The notes under the pieces: model-generated | Seen by the model: only the letters and a program-made list of their open reading frames with translations | What the model was told of the DNA's origin: nothing | Databases searched by the model: none | Translations under genes and position numbers: made by a program | Source of the DNA: Acanthaster planci | Taxonomy: Eukaryota > Echinodermata > Asteroidea > Valvatida > Acanthasteridae | Assembly: GCF_001949145.1 (NCBI RefSeq) | Contig: NW_019091401.1 | Location: forward strand, 7,449 to 71,448 | Direction of reading: 5' to 3' | Length of the DNA stretch: 64,000 bases | In this document: positions 45,001 to 58,500 of the stretch, piece after piece | Layout: every line of letters begins with the position of its first letter | Numbering within the stretch: the stretch's first letter is position 1

Positions 45001-46726
45001 AACACAGAGTTGAAATAAATATACACGAATGTAAGTTACTTTAGATTATAACCTAAAGAAGTTTTAAGTTTTGTACATGTCTGTAATTAAAGGAAAAGTT
45101 AACCACTACTTTTAACCCAGCAGAAATACCGTAGGTTATCTTGGATGAGATTTCTTCATCATTAATAAGTTTTGTACATACTCTTTAAGTACTTAAAGCT
45201 GATCCAAACTCAGCAGTACATTTTTGTGATAAAATCTAAATGTCGATGTACGCATACACCACCTGTTATTACACAAACATAAATCTTACCACAAACGGCC
45301 GACAAAAAGGCTCTACTTCACTATTTTTGTATGGACATGAGCATACAGTGTTGAACCAGAACACACTGTAAGTTTTGACATGTGCCCATCCCCTTGTGAA
45401 TAGGATCAAAATGCACAGGTTTGCAGATTTCTTACATTTAGTACACTCCCAATGACATTTAGCATCTTTTAACAGCTATTTTAAGAGCCGTAATCAATTT
45501 TTACAGAATGTCTGTATTATGACAAACACTGACTTCATTTGTCTCTTGGAACTCTGCAAAAGTGTGAAGCCTGCTAAATCTAACATAGTGCAGAGGCTAG
45601 AACAAGTAGATTAGAAGTATCCAATAGAAACTACTCATTTCTGGGTCTCGTTATGCTGAGAAAAGTAAGTGTAGGAAAAGACAGAACTCATCTTAAAAAA
45701 AACACAGTTTGGGAACACTACAAATCATTTGATGACCATTTCTGGAAATAGTTGAATATGAAATCCCAAGTGTGCTATTTTTGTACAAATATGTTATTAC
45801 ACGTATCTGTGATGAGTTTTTTTTTATTACCTGTTTGAAACTTTCTTTGTTCACCTCTTCAAGACTGGCTTCTTCAAAGAGAGTTTTGGAGAGGACCAGT
45901 GAACTCTTTTCGAGTTTACTAGGCAAGGCTTTTCCTCGGCCTATCCCAGAATACCTCTGCGGACAGGTATGTATCTGTGCACTGTAAAAAGAAGGGCCCT
46001 TGGGGGAGAAAAATATAAAATGAAGCAAATATCTTGTGGATATACAATGTGTATATTTTAATGACTGTTTGAGATTAGGCTATGGTTGAACATCAAATTC
46101 AAAATTGTGTAATTCTGCACGACTGGGGATCAACTGCATCATGTGGGGGTCAAGTGGCGCATATGTCCTCAAGAACAAACATTTCTCACTAAATGTACTT
46201 CCCCACTCATGAGTACATGGCGGTGCATACATGTACATGTATGTGAGGTGTACTGTGATGGCTGAAGTAATATATTTAGCTATGGTCCTGTCCAAATTAC
46301 TTGGGCTATGGCTTGAAATTATGCAGTGAATTTCAAGTCAAAGCCAGGCTATTTGGACACAGATTTCTTCGGGAGCTGAGATTAAAGATGGAAACAATGC
46401 AGGTAATGACAATGTAAAATGCTATTGTTTTTGCTAAGGAATTTAATAAGTGCTAGTTACATGTTGTGACACAGAAATACATAAAGCACTAACTTCAATG
46501 AGAATGGAACTCTCTGCCAAGATGCTTTCAAGCAAAATGTTCAGACGTTTTAGGAGAAATATCTGGAGATGACACTCAAACATGTAAAAATATGAACTAA
46601 TTTTGGCTGTCATACCAAGGTGCATTTAGTCTGGAAGGCTGGCTGTGAGACTCCAGTATGGATGGCAGGCCGTCTGCTGACTGAGAGATGATACAGGGCC
46701 CCGCGTAGAAACTTTATGGTTGCCAT
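42089..46726 (-). CDS. ECSIT: ECSIT, mitochondrial complex I assembly / Toll pathway adaptor, six coding exons, 380 aa
   Basis: Minus-strand exons in order: 46726-46616, 45974-45831, 44931-44691, 44212-43992, 43053-42843, 42303-42089, all with GT/AG borders and agreeing phases. The start has a basic, hydroxylated N-terminus (MATIKFLRGALYHLSVSRRP) fit for mitochondrial import. Family hallmarks: 'RRRGHIQFIETALRYM', 'YNALLDIFPKGKYVPENVIQ', 'HYPEQQICAIKVLQLMED' (PPR-like helices, exon 3); 'FGKRAHPVKKYQRLMYWFPK' and 'NINPFPLPKELPTDPV' (exon 4); 'RPLYVEGAFHLWLRS' (exon 5); 'EGPIFAMCM' (exon 6). In vertebrates ECSIT joins the MCIA complex assembling complex I and links TRAF6 in Toll signalling. A CAG acceptor just 5' of the ATG (46740 region) implies an upstream non-coding exon. 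The second exon uses the second of two nearby AGs to stay in frame. About 30 residues found in mammals between exons 5 and 6 were not located. Confidence 0.93.
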
Positions 46727-46744
46727 GGATTTGTATGCTGAGAA

Positions 46745-47860
46745 AAGAGACAATAAACAGTTAGCCACTGCATGTCACAAAAGGTAGGGATAAAAGAGGT
46801 CCTTTTAAAATTGGCAAATTTATCACAATAGGCCAAATACAAATTTTAGAAAGAATAACATAGCGGACCATCACAATTTTAAGTGTCATAAACTTGTTCC
46901 CCAAGTCTGTTAATTGAGAATACCCTATTAAAACCTTTTAGTATTAGTGAGACTAAAAAATTAAAATGGTTTCAGTCTGGAATTTTCTCCTTATTCTAAA
47001 CAATAATCTTAAAATGTGTACATATGCAAATTTAGAGATAAGAAACATGCTTATTCACAAAATCACATTATTAATGTTCCTTTCAAGCTCTGCAGCTACA
47101 ACTCCCAAACATTTGGACTATAACTAGGTTCGAGTTGGAATTTAAGAAATAAAAACTGTGAAGTTAACATGTAGCATCTCAATTTCATTTCTCAAAAGCA
47201 TTACGGGTGACGTCAAATTGAATGTATACTTATATTATGCCTAATTGTGTGATTTATATGGTAACAATGCTGCACCATAAAGTCACTTCCCTGATTATAC
47301 ACAAAGTTTATGGACAGCTGGCAACCTTTCCAAACATGCCAAAGTACTTTTGGACATATCTGACAAAACTAGAATTTTTTCAGTCAGTAAAAGATTGTTT
47401 TATCCAGATTTTTGAAAGGCAGTGGATTTTCAACCCACTCAAAACATATAAAAGCTCGTCTGAAATTGCACTTGTCAACTAGATTTGAGTTTCATCTTGT
47501 GAATAAAAATTCACAAGGGCAATGAAACCAGATGCAGATTCATTACGATGAAATTTTCTAGTTCACCAAAACAGGCACTGACTGTAATGTTCAGTTGCCA
47601 TCTTGGCCAAAAAGTGAACAGCATATTCGTAACAGTTCCCAATAAAATATCCACTACCCTATCAATGAGCCTACCAGTGCCAGTAGGCAGTACAACCGAA
47701 ATAAGCATGACGTGTGATACCTTTATTTCTCTTTTTCAAAATAATCTTTCAGTTTTACATTTGCAAATGGAAAGAATTCCACATACAGGTGTGTCTTTTT
47801 TTTCCTACAGTGACCCATTAGCCATCAGAAAGCAAGAGGAAAGAGTTCCATATACGGATG
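46745..47860. other. ECSIT 5' intron or upstream DNA
   Basis: No coding block seen. If ECSIT has a 5' non-coding exon near the divergent promoter, this is intron. The open frames at 47222-47482 and 47548-47868 lack domain features. Confidence 0.45.
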
Positions 47861-47864
47861 CAGC

Positions 47865-48020
47865 TTAATACCCTGTGCACAATCCCTATGAGACTGATCT
47901 GAAAAATTCTGTTTTTTTTCAGAAAACAACTTTGTTTTTTCCCTCCTAAATTGAACTTTTCTGGCCTTTTTTTCCTTTCTGACGGCTAGTAGGTCACTGT
48001 GGGAATAATTACTAGCGTTT
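47865..48020. repeat. Dispersed repeat, copy of 33.9-34.1 kb
   Basis: Aligns in the same orientation with the 5' part of 33895-34030, e.g. ACCCTGTGCACA, CCTATGAGACT versus CCTGTGAGACT, and TTTCTGACGGCT versus TTTCTGATGGCT. Confidence 0.65.
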
Positions 48021-48119
48021 ATATGGAACTTTTCCCAAGCAATAAAATGACCTAAAATGTCAAATTTAGAGGTGCAAATACTAAAGGGTTCACTTAAAGT
48101 TTGTCCTCATTCCTCAATA

Positions 48120-48900
48120 TGCACAGTCACTTCGCCCCATTTCCACTCTGCCCCTTACCACATCATCCCATCCCCACTTTGCCCCACTGCAACTTTACCC
48201 CATCCCAACTTCGCTCTGCTACCACTTTGCCGCATCCTCCAAAACCAACTTTAGAGTAAATGGAAGTCAATGAAGCAGTTACACATTGATCAGAGTTTTC
48301 CAAGTAAACTGTCTTTCACATCCGCTTCAATTGTGGTCCACTAATGGATCTAAGAGGCATATACATGTACAAAACACATGGGCCCATATTACGCGAAGCT
48401 CCGAAATTTCATATGTTACTCAACCCATACCAGGGTACCCTTGCCAAAATAAGGTTGGATTAAAAATGAATGTTTCCCCAAGTCTTCTCCTTTAATGCTT
48501 TGTTTGGGACATTTCAGTGTCAACTTACTTGTGTGTGACATATGCCTACCTCTCAAAAACAGAAACAGGTATTAAAAAGAAACAGAAACCACACGATCTC
48601 CACCTCGTCTCTGGCAATTAGTTAGTTCTGGTGAAGAGACAATACAGTAAAATTAATACATGCAACCCAGGGTCAAAAATAGGCCATGTTTATACATAAC
48701 ATTTGCCTTAGTAAGTTGTTTGAATGGGAACCACTGACTTAGCTGAGTTCTGAAATCGACGTTTTTATTTGATGTATATGCCCCTCTTAAAGCTAAAGAA
48801 AAAAAAAAAGAAAGATGATCAGTGGGGCGAAGTGGAACGATGATCTGTGGGGCAAAGTGGAAATGGGGCAGAGTGGGGATGGGACGAAGTGACGAAGTAA
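48120..48900. repeat. Degenerate GGGGCAAAGTGG minisatellite in two opposed blocks
   Basis: 48120-48245 is built from CTTTGCCCCA/CTTCGCCCCA-like units on the plus strand (TTTCCACTCTGCCCC, CCCATCCCCACTTTGCCCC). 48822-48895 carries the same units reversed (GGGGCGAAGTGGA, GGGGCAAAGTGG, GGGGCAGAGTGGGGATGGG). The blocks are ~580 bases apart and could pair as a long imperfect hairpin. Non-coding. Confidence 0.75.
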
Positions 48901-49588
48901 TTAATGAAAGCGCCCAAAGTAAGCCTAGCTTAGCATACTTAGGCTCCAGTAAGTCGTGTATTTCCGACAGCGGCGACGAACTGTTATCAAATACGTATCC
49001 TTAAATAGTTTCCGCATGCTTCTAATTCTAAGTGATAGCATAAATATAGAAAGTATTCCATAATTCATAACTACCAAATATACTGGCAACTGTGACACAA
49101 AGACGACAGGTAGCCCAGTCTGGTCAGCCTCCACGTTCGAGCTCACAGGATAATGGAAGTCGCCATCTTTACTGCAACTATTGAAGGTCAGAGGTTATCG
49201 GGTATTCCTGTATGCAAATTTGAGCGATTCCGCGATGTGGTTGCTAGGAAGTACTTCGATGTTAACATGCAATTTCCTCATCGATTTGGGATTTTAAGAA
49301 CTATATATGGCCAGGAGTTCTACTTAATTCACTGATCTAACTTGTTAGACCCCAGCTGTATGAACTTGGAGTTGGCCGTTGTGCTTTTTTGGACGACAAA
49401 CCTAATTCTATTTTGCGGAAGAATATTTACATGGGATGTCACCGTTGCTAACGGAATCCCCACCGCCGGTGTATGTGTGTACATGTGTTTTTAGACGCTG
49501 CAACAGACCAACATGAGCTTTAAGCGGCGTGAATAAGTTTTTTTTACCTTAGATTTCCGGAAAAAAATCACAGAATCCAGAAGACACA
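48900..49588. promoter_or_regulatory. Shared upstream interval of ECSIT and the QRICH2-like gene
   Basis: The two genes diverge from this interval. CG dinucleotides become more frequent here (48890-49000, 49130-49260, 49430-49560). GCCATCTT at 49162-49169 matches the YY1 core, common in bidirectional housekeeping promoters. No TATA box at a fitting distance was recognised. Start sites are inferred, not seen. Confidence 0.4.
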
Positions 49589-52500
49589 ATGTCCGGGTCT
49601 GTAAGTCTTCTGGAGCTGGTGGACCTATCACTTGGAACTCCTGAAATTGTAAATTACAAGGGTTTGCGAACTCTTCTGATAGCGATCGTAGAGAACTTGA
49701 AGCTCGGCGATGTGCAGGCCGAACTCAAAGAGGCCGACCGGGCTGAGCTGCTGGCTGCGGCGGAGGCAGCAGCGGCTTCCGCTGGCCGGCCAGGGAGCTC
49801 GGACATCGGCAAGAAGGACTTGGAAAGGAGCAAAAGTGACTTGAATCGGGTGCACAGCGCAGCATCTTCCTCAAAAGAGATCCAGGACCTGGACAGCAAA
49901 GTGTCCAGGTTGGAGTCACAGATCGAAGCGCTAAATTCGCTGCCGTCTAACGAGAATTTGATGCAGCGGGCCCGGTCAACGGAGGGAATGAAGCCGATGT
50001 CTGAGATGTGGCAGCTGATGCAGCTTCAGAAAAAGGCATCGGCCAACGAGGATGGTGTATCAAAGGTGACTAACACTAACAGTAATAATAATAATAAATT
50101 GCGTTTTCTTACTAATGTGTAAATTAAAGCATTTTTATCAGAATAAAGTGAACCAGTCCCCTCGTTGATATCATATTAATAATGTTTGCATATCCTTTCA
50201 TCTCATCCAGAATAAAAATATTCAGCACATTCGTAGGATAACCAACTCAGGAGAGGGTACAAAGAATTTGCACAAGGCTAACTTTCAGTTGTTCCTGTAT
50301 ATTTTTCAATATCTTAAATGTTTTGTCACCAAATGACACAATATTGTCAAGGTACATCTATGCTTGTAAATGGGTCATGCCATGAGGTTGAGGCACAATT
50401 TGTAACGATGTCAGTTGTTACATGGGTTCCGTAAAAATGAACAGCTATATCCCTGCATGTGGATTTCAAATACACACTGTACATCTTGCAAGGCTGAACA
50501 CAGACGTACGGTGTGTGTTATTTTTACAGAGTATTAGTGACCTACTCTACAGGTCATGACAAGTGGTAAAAGTTAATGCTGTAACAAGGACATCATCACA
50601 AATTGTGCCCCAACCTTATGGAATGACCCAGATGCAGAAATATTGTTATGTTACATACACACACACACACCTACCCGTTGTGTAACTTGTGGCACAGGTC
50701 ATAAACAATTCGAAGTTGAAGATATGTGATAAGATGAAAAGTTTGGTTTCCTTTATATCACCACAAATCTAGAAAAGTGCGCAGATCTTTTTCTTAGTTT
50801 CTCACAATAACATGTAACACAGAGAGGACAAATTCAAAGTAGCACGGGGAGGGGACACTAGCTTACAAGACTTACAAGTTAGACTGGTATTCTGAATGAA
50901 ACCACAGTCTTTTTCCAAATTAAAAAGAAACCAGAGGGAGGGTGGGTTTTTTTATTCTGAAAGATCACCAAAGAATTCATGACAAGTTGAAATACATGTG
51001 CAATGTAGGCAACTTTGAGCTCTTAGAGGCAGTAAAATGAGAAGAATATTCAAAAGCAATCCCAATTCTAGCTCAATTTTAACGGAACCATTTCAGATTG
51101 AACTACATGTACTTGCCGTGGATCCCCAATACTGTAGTCCCTTTTCATATTACAATTTTTCATCTTGACGGACGTAAAAATTGACTAACATTTACATTGG
51201 AGCCCACATCTAAACATATGGTTCTACAGGTGAAGAAAAATTGCAACATTTTCGAATGTTGCTGTTGTTTGAAAATGCATGATTCAGGTAGGCTGTTGTT
51301 TCTTACACTCTTCATTTACCGGTAACTATAGTAGTGAAGGTCACTGTTTTCAACACTTTTAACAGTCTATAGAGACAATGCCATGTTGTGTAAAATTTTA
51401 AAAGAATGAGCACAAGCCTTTTAATTATATCTTGCTTTACTAGTTTACTTAGAGCCTACATGTACATCACATGTACTGGTGGTGCATGTACACAAGAATC
51501 ACTGTGTTCTACATCCACAGTCCTCAGAAATTTCACAAACAACAATAATTGTCTTTTAGAAAGATTATAAGAAGTGCATGCAGATGTAATACACATTATA
51601 TTTTCCAACTCAACATCAGTGCCTACATGTATCTCCAGTCGTATTGTGTGGTTCTATCTACACAGAGTCAGGTACAGTAATGAACAATGGACGCTACAGT
51701 TATATTGACTTGTAATGAATTTTTCATTAAGAATGAGCTTAACTCTCTTCAAGTGGTTCATTGTGTAGGATTTTGACTGATGGTCATACAATGTACAACC
51801 TGCTGGTGAAACATAGTCTTCTTTTGAATACATGGGTGTGCTGTTTTCGTTGGTGTTGAATAGGGACAATACATAAAGAGAATTAATTCGACGAACATTG
51901 TACTGGAAGAGAGATCAATTGCAATAAAGTATTTTACGTTAGCAACACAAAAGCAAATACCAATATGTTGTTCACGAATTTGTGCAGTGTGGAGGAGATA
52001 AAAAGAGAGGTTTTTGCATCAAAACAAGGCTTTGTCGTTCTTTGCAAAAAATTTTGTAAAACTAACATTTCTGAAAGTAAATTATAGTCCACACTTTTTT
52101 GAAATGTTTCTCAATTTTTCTTCTGCATGTATGTTGCAATTTTCTGCAGTTGTAGCATGACTGCAGCAAATGCATGCATCTTCTTAAAAAATTGATTTCA
52201 TATTTTGCAATACATGCTGTGTGTTGCAGTCTTTCTGCAGCTTATGATCCTCATTTTCTTGTATTCAGTCTAGTCACTGAACAGACATATACGGTGCCCT
52301 ATGGATGGCTGCACTGATATCAATTGACCTGTTTCAGTGTTGCCATGGTAGGGTCTCTGTGCAGGGAAATGATATTTTATATTGAACTTCATATTTGACC
52401 ATCAAACACACCACTGCTAGGTCTCTCTAATCTGTTTGGCTTGTAAGTGAAGTGTCATGCCTAATTTGTGTTAGCATCAATGAGGTTCTGCACGTAATCC

Positions 52501-55500
52501 TATAATTCTGTTCAGCTACACGTAGAGGCGGGCTTTACTGCTTCGGTTTATGAGTATGCTAATCCTTCATACAGTGCTACATCTTGATTTGAAATATGTG
52601 GGAAGGCATTAACTCAGGATTGACTTAACTTTGAAATCTGGCTTAGCCCTAAATCCCACAAATAACGAAATGGCTCACCTGAAGTAAGTTATAATTTAAC
52701 TGAAGATGAGCAATTTTCTAAAAATGTACATAATAGGTTGTCAACTATTTGATAATTTAGCTTCCAATGTTTGAGATAAGTAATCTCCTAGAAGTGTTGA
52801 ATGCTTTTAGGAAATGCTGACCCAAAAAGCCAGAGTATAATCAAAGTGTCATTTAAGTAACAATTTGACAAACTCTAGAACGGAAAATTAAATTTCATTT
52901 GATTTCTAAAATCAAAGACGTAGTAAAATAATGAGTTTGATATAAGTTTGGTATGTTAAATGACAAATGTACAGTTGGCTAAGGTTCAAAAAAGGCACTT
53001 CACTTTATACTACTAAATGTTACAACGTACGGTATGATTTAAAACATAACAAATATGTGAGTTTTAATTAAAATGATTGGCCTTATCCTTTTTAAAAATA
53101 AAATAGAGGCTACGGACCTTGTATTACCTGCCACTAAATCACTCTCCCATCCAGCCATCTCTAATCAAATTAACTTAGTGCAGGGGTGTAAACATACAGG
53201 TTTAGAAAACTACTCCTTTCCTCTGAGCTGGATTTTTTTTATTTCCTGGATGTTGAATAGTATTGCCTTGACATTTCAGAAATATTAAGGAGTATTCTTC
53301 ATAGCAGTCTGCTCCACTGTAAAGGGCTGCTTCAGATTTTAAACTGCAGTACTTACATTTTTCTATGCATAAAAACTGCTTTATTAGTCACAGGACAGAC
53401 TTTTGATGGTTTTTTTTGGTCTGCTCACAATTTGTAGGATGTATTCATGATGAGTTGGATAAGACAGATCATAGTCAGTGGACGAAAGTGTTTCCTGATT
53501 AATATTTTGATCAATATAAACCATACATTAGAAATTAGTCAGTGTGAACAAAAAGCCTGAATACATCCTGGGACATTTTTTGTACAAGATATTTTTAAAG
53601 AGTCTTCTGCAAGTAAATTCAATTGGCTTAACAGTTCACTGACAGAGAACAAATTTTCCCCTTTAAGATGATCAAGACAAATGAGTGCCATTTTGCTAAT
53701 GAGATTTTCAGTCGAAGTTTTATAAATTAAAGGAACACCTGTTAATGTCATTCTGCAGTCGCAGTGTTTTTGTTGTCCTCATTATGAGTTGCCCTGGTAA
53801 ATTAATTTTAGTCTCACTAGGAACTAGGAAGTACCCTGGTTCTGAACTATAGAGGGTTCCGTATCAAGTAATACTCATATATTGTTGATTATGAAAGAGA
53901 GAATAAATCTTTACTGTTAGTGCATTTATTGTAAAGGTACATTAAATGTACCTGTAGCATTCATTTCATGCTTCAGCTTACCAACAGTTTTCAGCAGTCT
54001 TTCGTATATTTTTATAGACTTTTGCCACAATTCTGTTTTCATTGTTCCTTTTTATTTTTCCCGAGCAGTTTTGTAATGACTGATGACTGACTGTTTTTAA
54101 TAATGAAGTTGTTGTCTGACTGATTTGTTCAATAGGCTCATGCACTCACAGATACACATACATAGGTAATACTTGATCATTTCAGAAAGACTGGAAATAA
54201 AATGAACAAAATAAAAAATAGAAAAGCATCTTTACAAGTTAAAGCAAGGTGAAAGTAATGTATTCGCAGAATAAAAAATGCATTTGGCTATAGAGCATTT
54301 TTAATTGGTTCTTGACAGTCATTCAACTTGATAGATTGGCTTGAACTCATTGCACAGGTGTATTTGAATTACCAAATATTTGATCAATTCGACACCTTGT
54401 CTGTGTACGAGAACTGGCATTGTTTACATTATACATCATGTACTTGACTTGTCTGAATTGCACTTTTTGTAATGTGAAACTCAGTGCGGCGTGGCAGGGG
54501 ACAAAGGTCCCTGTAGTTTTAAGGACTGACACGTTTCCTTTGTTTATAAAATGAGGCAATGTATCCCTAGCACCACACAAACTTGACTGGTAGGATTTGA
54601 TTTCAAGATTTTCATGCTAGCCTTAATTAAATTCGTGATTCTGCATTCATGAGGGTACACAGTCTGACAAATGATACTCACCGAAAACAGGACCTGTTTT
54701 GTCTCTTGGCAAACCTACTCTATTTACAGAAAAGGCAATTCATCATTCAAAGCAATTTCATTTAAGCGTTATCCTGAGTTTAAACAACGTTTTTCACAGA
54801 AAAGGATCATGTTTGGCACTATTATGACGACCGCGATGTTGGAAACAACTGACATTAACAAAAAGCTCTACCATATCTTTATATTCCATGCATGATTACC
54901 TTTCATTTTCCAACATCAGTGGGGTTTTTATTCCACATGATACCCTAAGGATAAGGTTCTAAAGGTGTCAGTCTGTGACAGTGCATAGTCTTTATCTGTT
55001 CCTTGCAAAGTCCAAATTTTATTTAGAAATCTTCATGATAGATTGACATTTCAATGAAGAAACAACTTTAGAGGTCCTAAACTTACTGGCACCACGTGAT
55101 AGAACACAGGATACATTGTAAAATCCTTTCCAATCTGTCATTCTGTTACCTATGGAATTACCCTGTAGTGATTACCATGAAATCTGATAATGTTCTATGT
55201 ATTTCCACCTGTAGACATAAAATAAATATTGGAGCTAATATATATATTTATTTTTGTTAATAGGCCTACTTGTTCATGTACTGAAATTTTTACAGACTGT
55301 GTGCAAAACCAAGAAAATTTCCACAGACTTTTTCCATGATTAACAAATTGGAATGTAAAAATTACATACCTGTATTCTTTTTCTCTTTTTGTTAGGTCAA
55401 ATAAAGTTTTTAAATTGGTTTTAAATATGATTTTATATATAGCTCATGAGTATGGTTGAAGACCTACTAGGAGAGATGTCAGCACTGAAGGAACATGTTG

Positions 55501-58500
55501 ATGGTTTTAGCAGTGAAATAGCAAACCTCAAAGACAGATTAAGCAAGGTAGGAGTTTACTCATTTCAAATTATGTTGGCTTTTTCATAACAAAATAAAGT
55601 GACATGTATTAAAATGGTGTCACATGAGTGAGAAATAGAAGCTGTCCATTAAAATATTTTTTAAATGTTTTTGAAGCCATTACCTTTTAGTGTGTATTAC
55701 AGTAATTTGGCATTGCCCACAGTGCATAAATCAAAAAGATGTGAATTTACCCCTATTTATTACTATAAAGTAAACATATCCCTTACTTGCTGCATTCTCC
55801 AAAATGCATTAAACAAGAATGGACCATTCAAGTGCGAGGTTGGGAAGTAAAATCCTTTTCCCAGGGAAATTATGTCATTATCTTTAGTTGGAATGCGGTG
55901 CCATCTCAGCTGTCTCTCTGGAAACAGCTCAGGTACCAAGCATTTATCTCTGCCTGTGGCACATTCTCACATTTTAATGGCATTTACCAATACCTACACA
56001 CAGCAATGTGTGATGGGTCTAAAGGGTAATTAACCAGCACTGCCCTAGGCCCTGTATGATTACCTGCTTCCTGGATGCTGGCTATAATCATGGAGGAATG
56101 CTAGCATTATTGATTGATATGCTTGTTTTTCAGATAAGTGCTAATGAAGACAGAATCAATGAGAGGCTGCTGAAGCTAGAGAACTCCACTGCCAATAAAG
56201 ACAGGATGGATGAGCTTCAGAAGATCATGGTAATTGAAACCAGAAATGTTCCAATGCCGACCAATGCTGGATACTACCATATCTCCACATCAAACTACAG
56301 TGATATTTAATGTAGTTTTATTTCTAGTGCATTTCAATGAAGAGCATTTTCCTCACAGTTTCTCACAATCCTGTCATACTGAAACAATCTTTTCAGTCAC
56401 ACTTCTCAAAAACTACCTTTTGAGCCACAAAGTACATGTATCTACATCATCTGTGCGATGCAGCCAGAATTTATGAAGATTGGGGTATTCTTTTATAATA
56501 TTAAAATGGGAAATCCTCCCCACACTCCTTGTTCTTGGCCTGCTAATAAGTACATTTCATTACAGCATCCATACAGATTATTTTGATTAAAAAAAGTTAT
56601 TCAAAAATCTTATATTGAAATTGATATTAAAAACAAATGTGTAAAATGCCGGAAAATTTCCTTTGTGCTGTGGAGGTAAAATATTCTTTCGTACATGTAA
56701 CTGTCAAATATGACTATGCTTTTCAATTAAGATTTACTTTTAATTTCTTCCTTTTTTTACTTGTGTTTCAGAATGATTTGAACAACAGAATGAACACCTT
56801 ACCACCGTTAGATATCCTAGTAACATGGCCTGCTATGGAGGATGCATTGAAGGGCATACACAGGGATCCTGTACCAGTGTATGACCATGCCATGCAGACA
56901 ATTGCCATGACAGAAGTAAGCAAATTACAAGGATTTGGCCCATTTATTTCTGGGTTTTGGTTTGGACTAGGCTTGGTGTTGTGCAAAAACTGCAAAATTA
57001 TTTTCAATTTGTAAGTGCAATAATGCAATTTTCTTTTAGTGAAAACACTTCCTGTGACATTATTATGTTAGTGCTTCCAGTAAGGAACAAAAAGTAAACT
57101 CTACAAAGAAAGAAATCCATTCTCTCAAAATGTATTGTTTTCAAAATAACTAAAACCATCATTACATCTGTTTTCCCCAAAGGCAGAAATATGGGGACTT
57201 TTAGTGTGAGAAAGAAATGACCCTCTAAGTAGATCTGACTAGTTCTGGCTGGAAATGGAGAGGGAGCCATCCATTTCGGAAGCACATAGTACATGTACCG
57301 TTATTGCTATTATTGTCCAGCAAAATGAGGAAATAAATGCCAGTTGATGGTACAACCCTCATGTGCAACAGACTTGGTCAGCATGTTCCTATTTCTGTTG
57401 TTATTCCAGACCACTCAAGTACAAACTGTGCCAACAACAAGTTCCTATTCACAGACGAGGGTAAGTTTGTGTTTTTCAGCCCTTAACAATTTCAAGTTAA
57501 TGAGACTTGGTACCACTTGGGCATGTGTTTGACAATCTCACCATGAATTTGTTTTTGATATATTGGTGACAAAGTTTTCACCGAATAGAATTTACTTTAA
57601 CGAGCAGAATTTATATTGAGGGAGAACGTGTCTAGTAAAGCCAGCTGTGTATATTGTCGTTGTTGGTTTCGGTGGAGTTAAATATTTGTCCATCTGTTAG
57701 GCCAGTTCAGATATGAACTTTGCTGACAAACACATACATGCGTCTCTGTTGCTGGTTAAAAGTTCATTGTAGTTTAAGTGAACCCAATTAAAAATTACAG
57801 ACTTTTTCTAATAAAAAATATGAGTTGAGCTATGGTGGACGATATTTTGCCACATGCTCACCATATGGACCCCACATTTTGATTTTGTAATAGTAACCAT
57901 GATATTAATGTAATGCTTTAGTCATTGTTTGGTCCTCAACTACCTATCATGTGCTCACTGCTCTGCCCCATTGTCATCACTAAGTATCTGCCATTTTACT
58001 CAGAGGAGTGAATATCCATAAATAGCCAAAAAGTAGATAACACAGGAAAACCATGATCACACTGGTTATGTAAAGATGAGCAACATGAAAGTATGTTTAG
58101 GCTAGAAATCACATGTCCAGTCTGGTCAGTAAAGTCATACCAGCTGTACACAACTTACCATTCCAATGTCCATTCTGTGGTAGACACCAAGTCCAGGTCC
58201 TCGGTCCAACCCACCGTCCCGTCCTGGCTCGGCAGCCCATCCGTCCATGGAAATACAGCGCATTCTGAAGGACATCGGTGAGCTGAAAGGAAGGCACGAT
58301 AGCTTGGACAATAGAGTCAAGATCCTAGAGGTAAGTGAGAATGATTATCAGGTCTGGTGGCATGTACCGATACAATTTACATTTGAATTTAGATACCGGG
58401 TTTTCAATTTGTAAGCTGAAATTAATACACGTTTGCATGAGCAGTGTGCACACATCACACAATGCATTTCTTGATTACAGCTTGCCAGCTTATATGCATT

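Noticed and set aside
49153-49335. 60-codon frame starting MEVAIF in the shared promoter interval
   Set aside because: Short, no domain, and lies upstream of the true QRICH2-like start; at best an upstream ORF.
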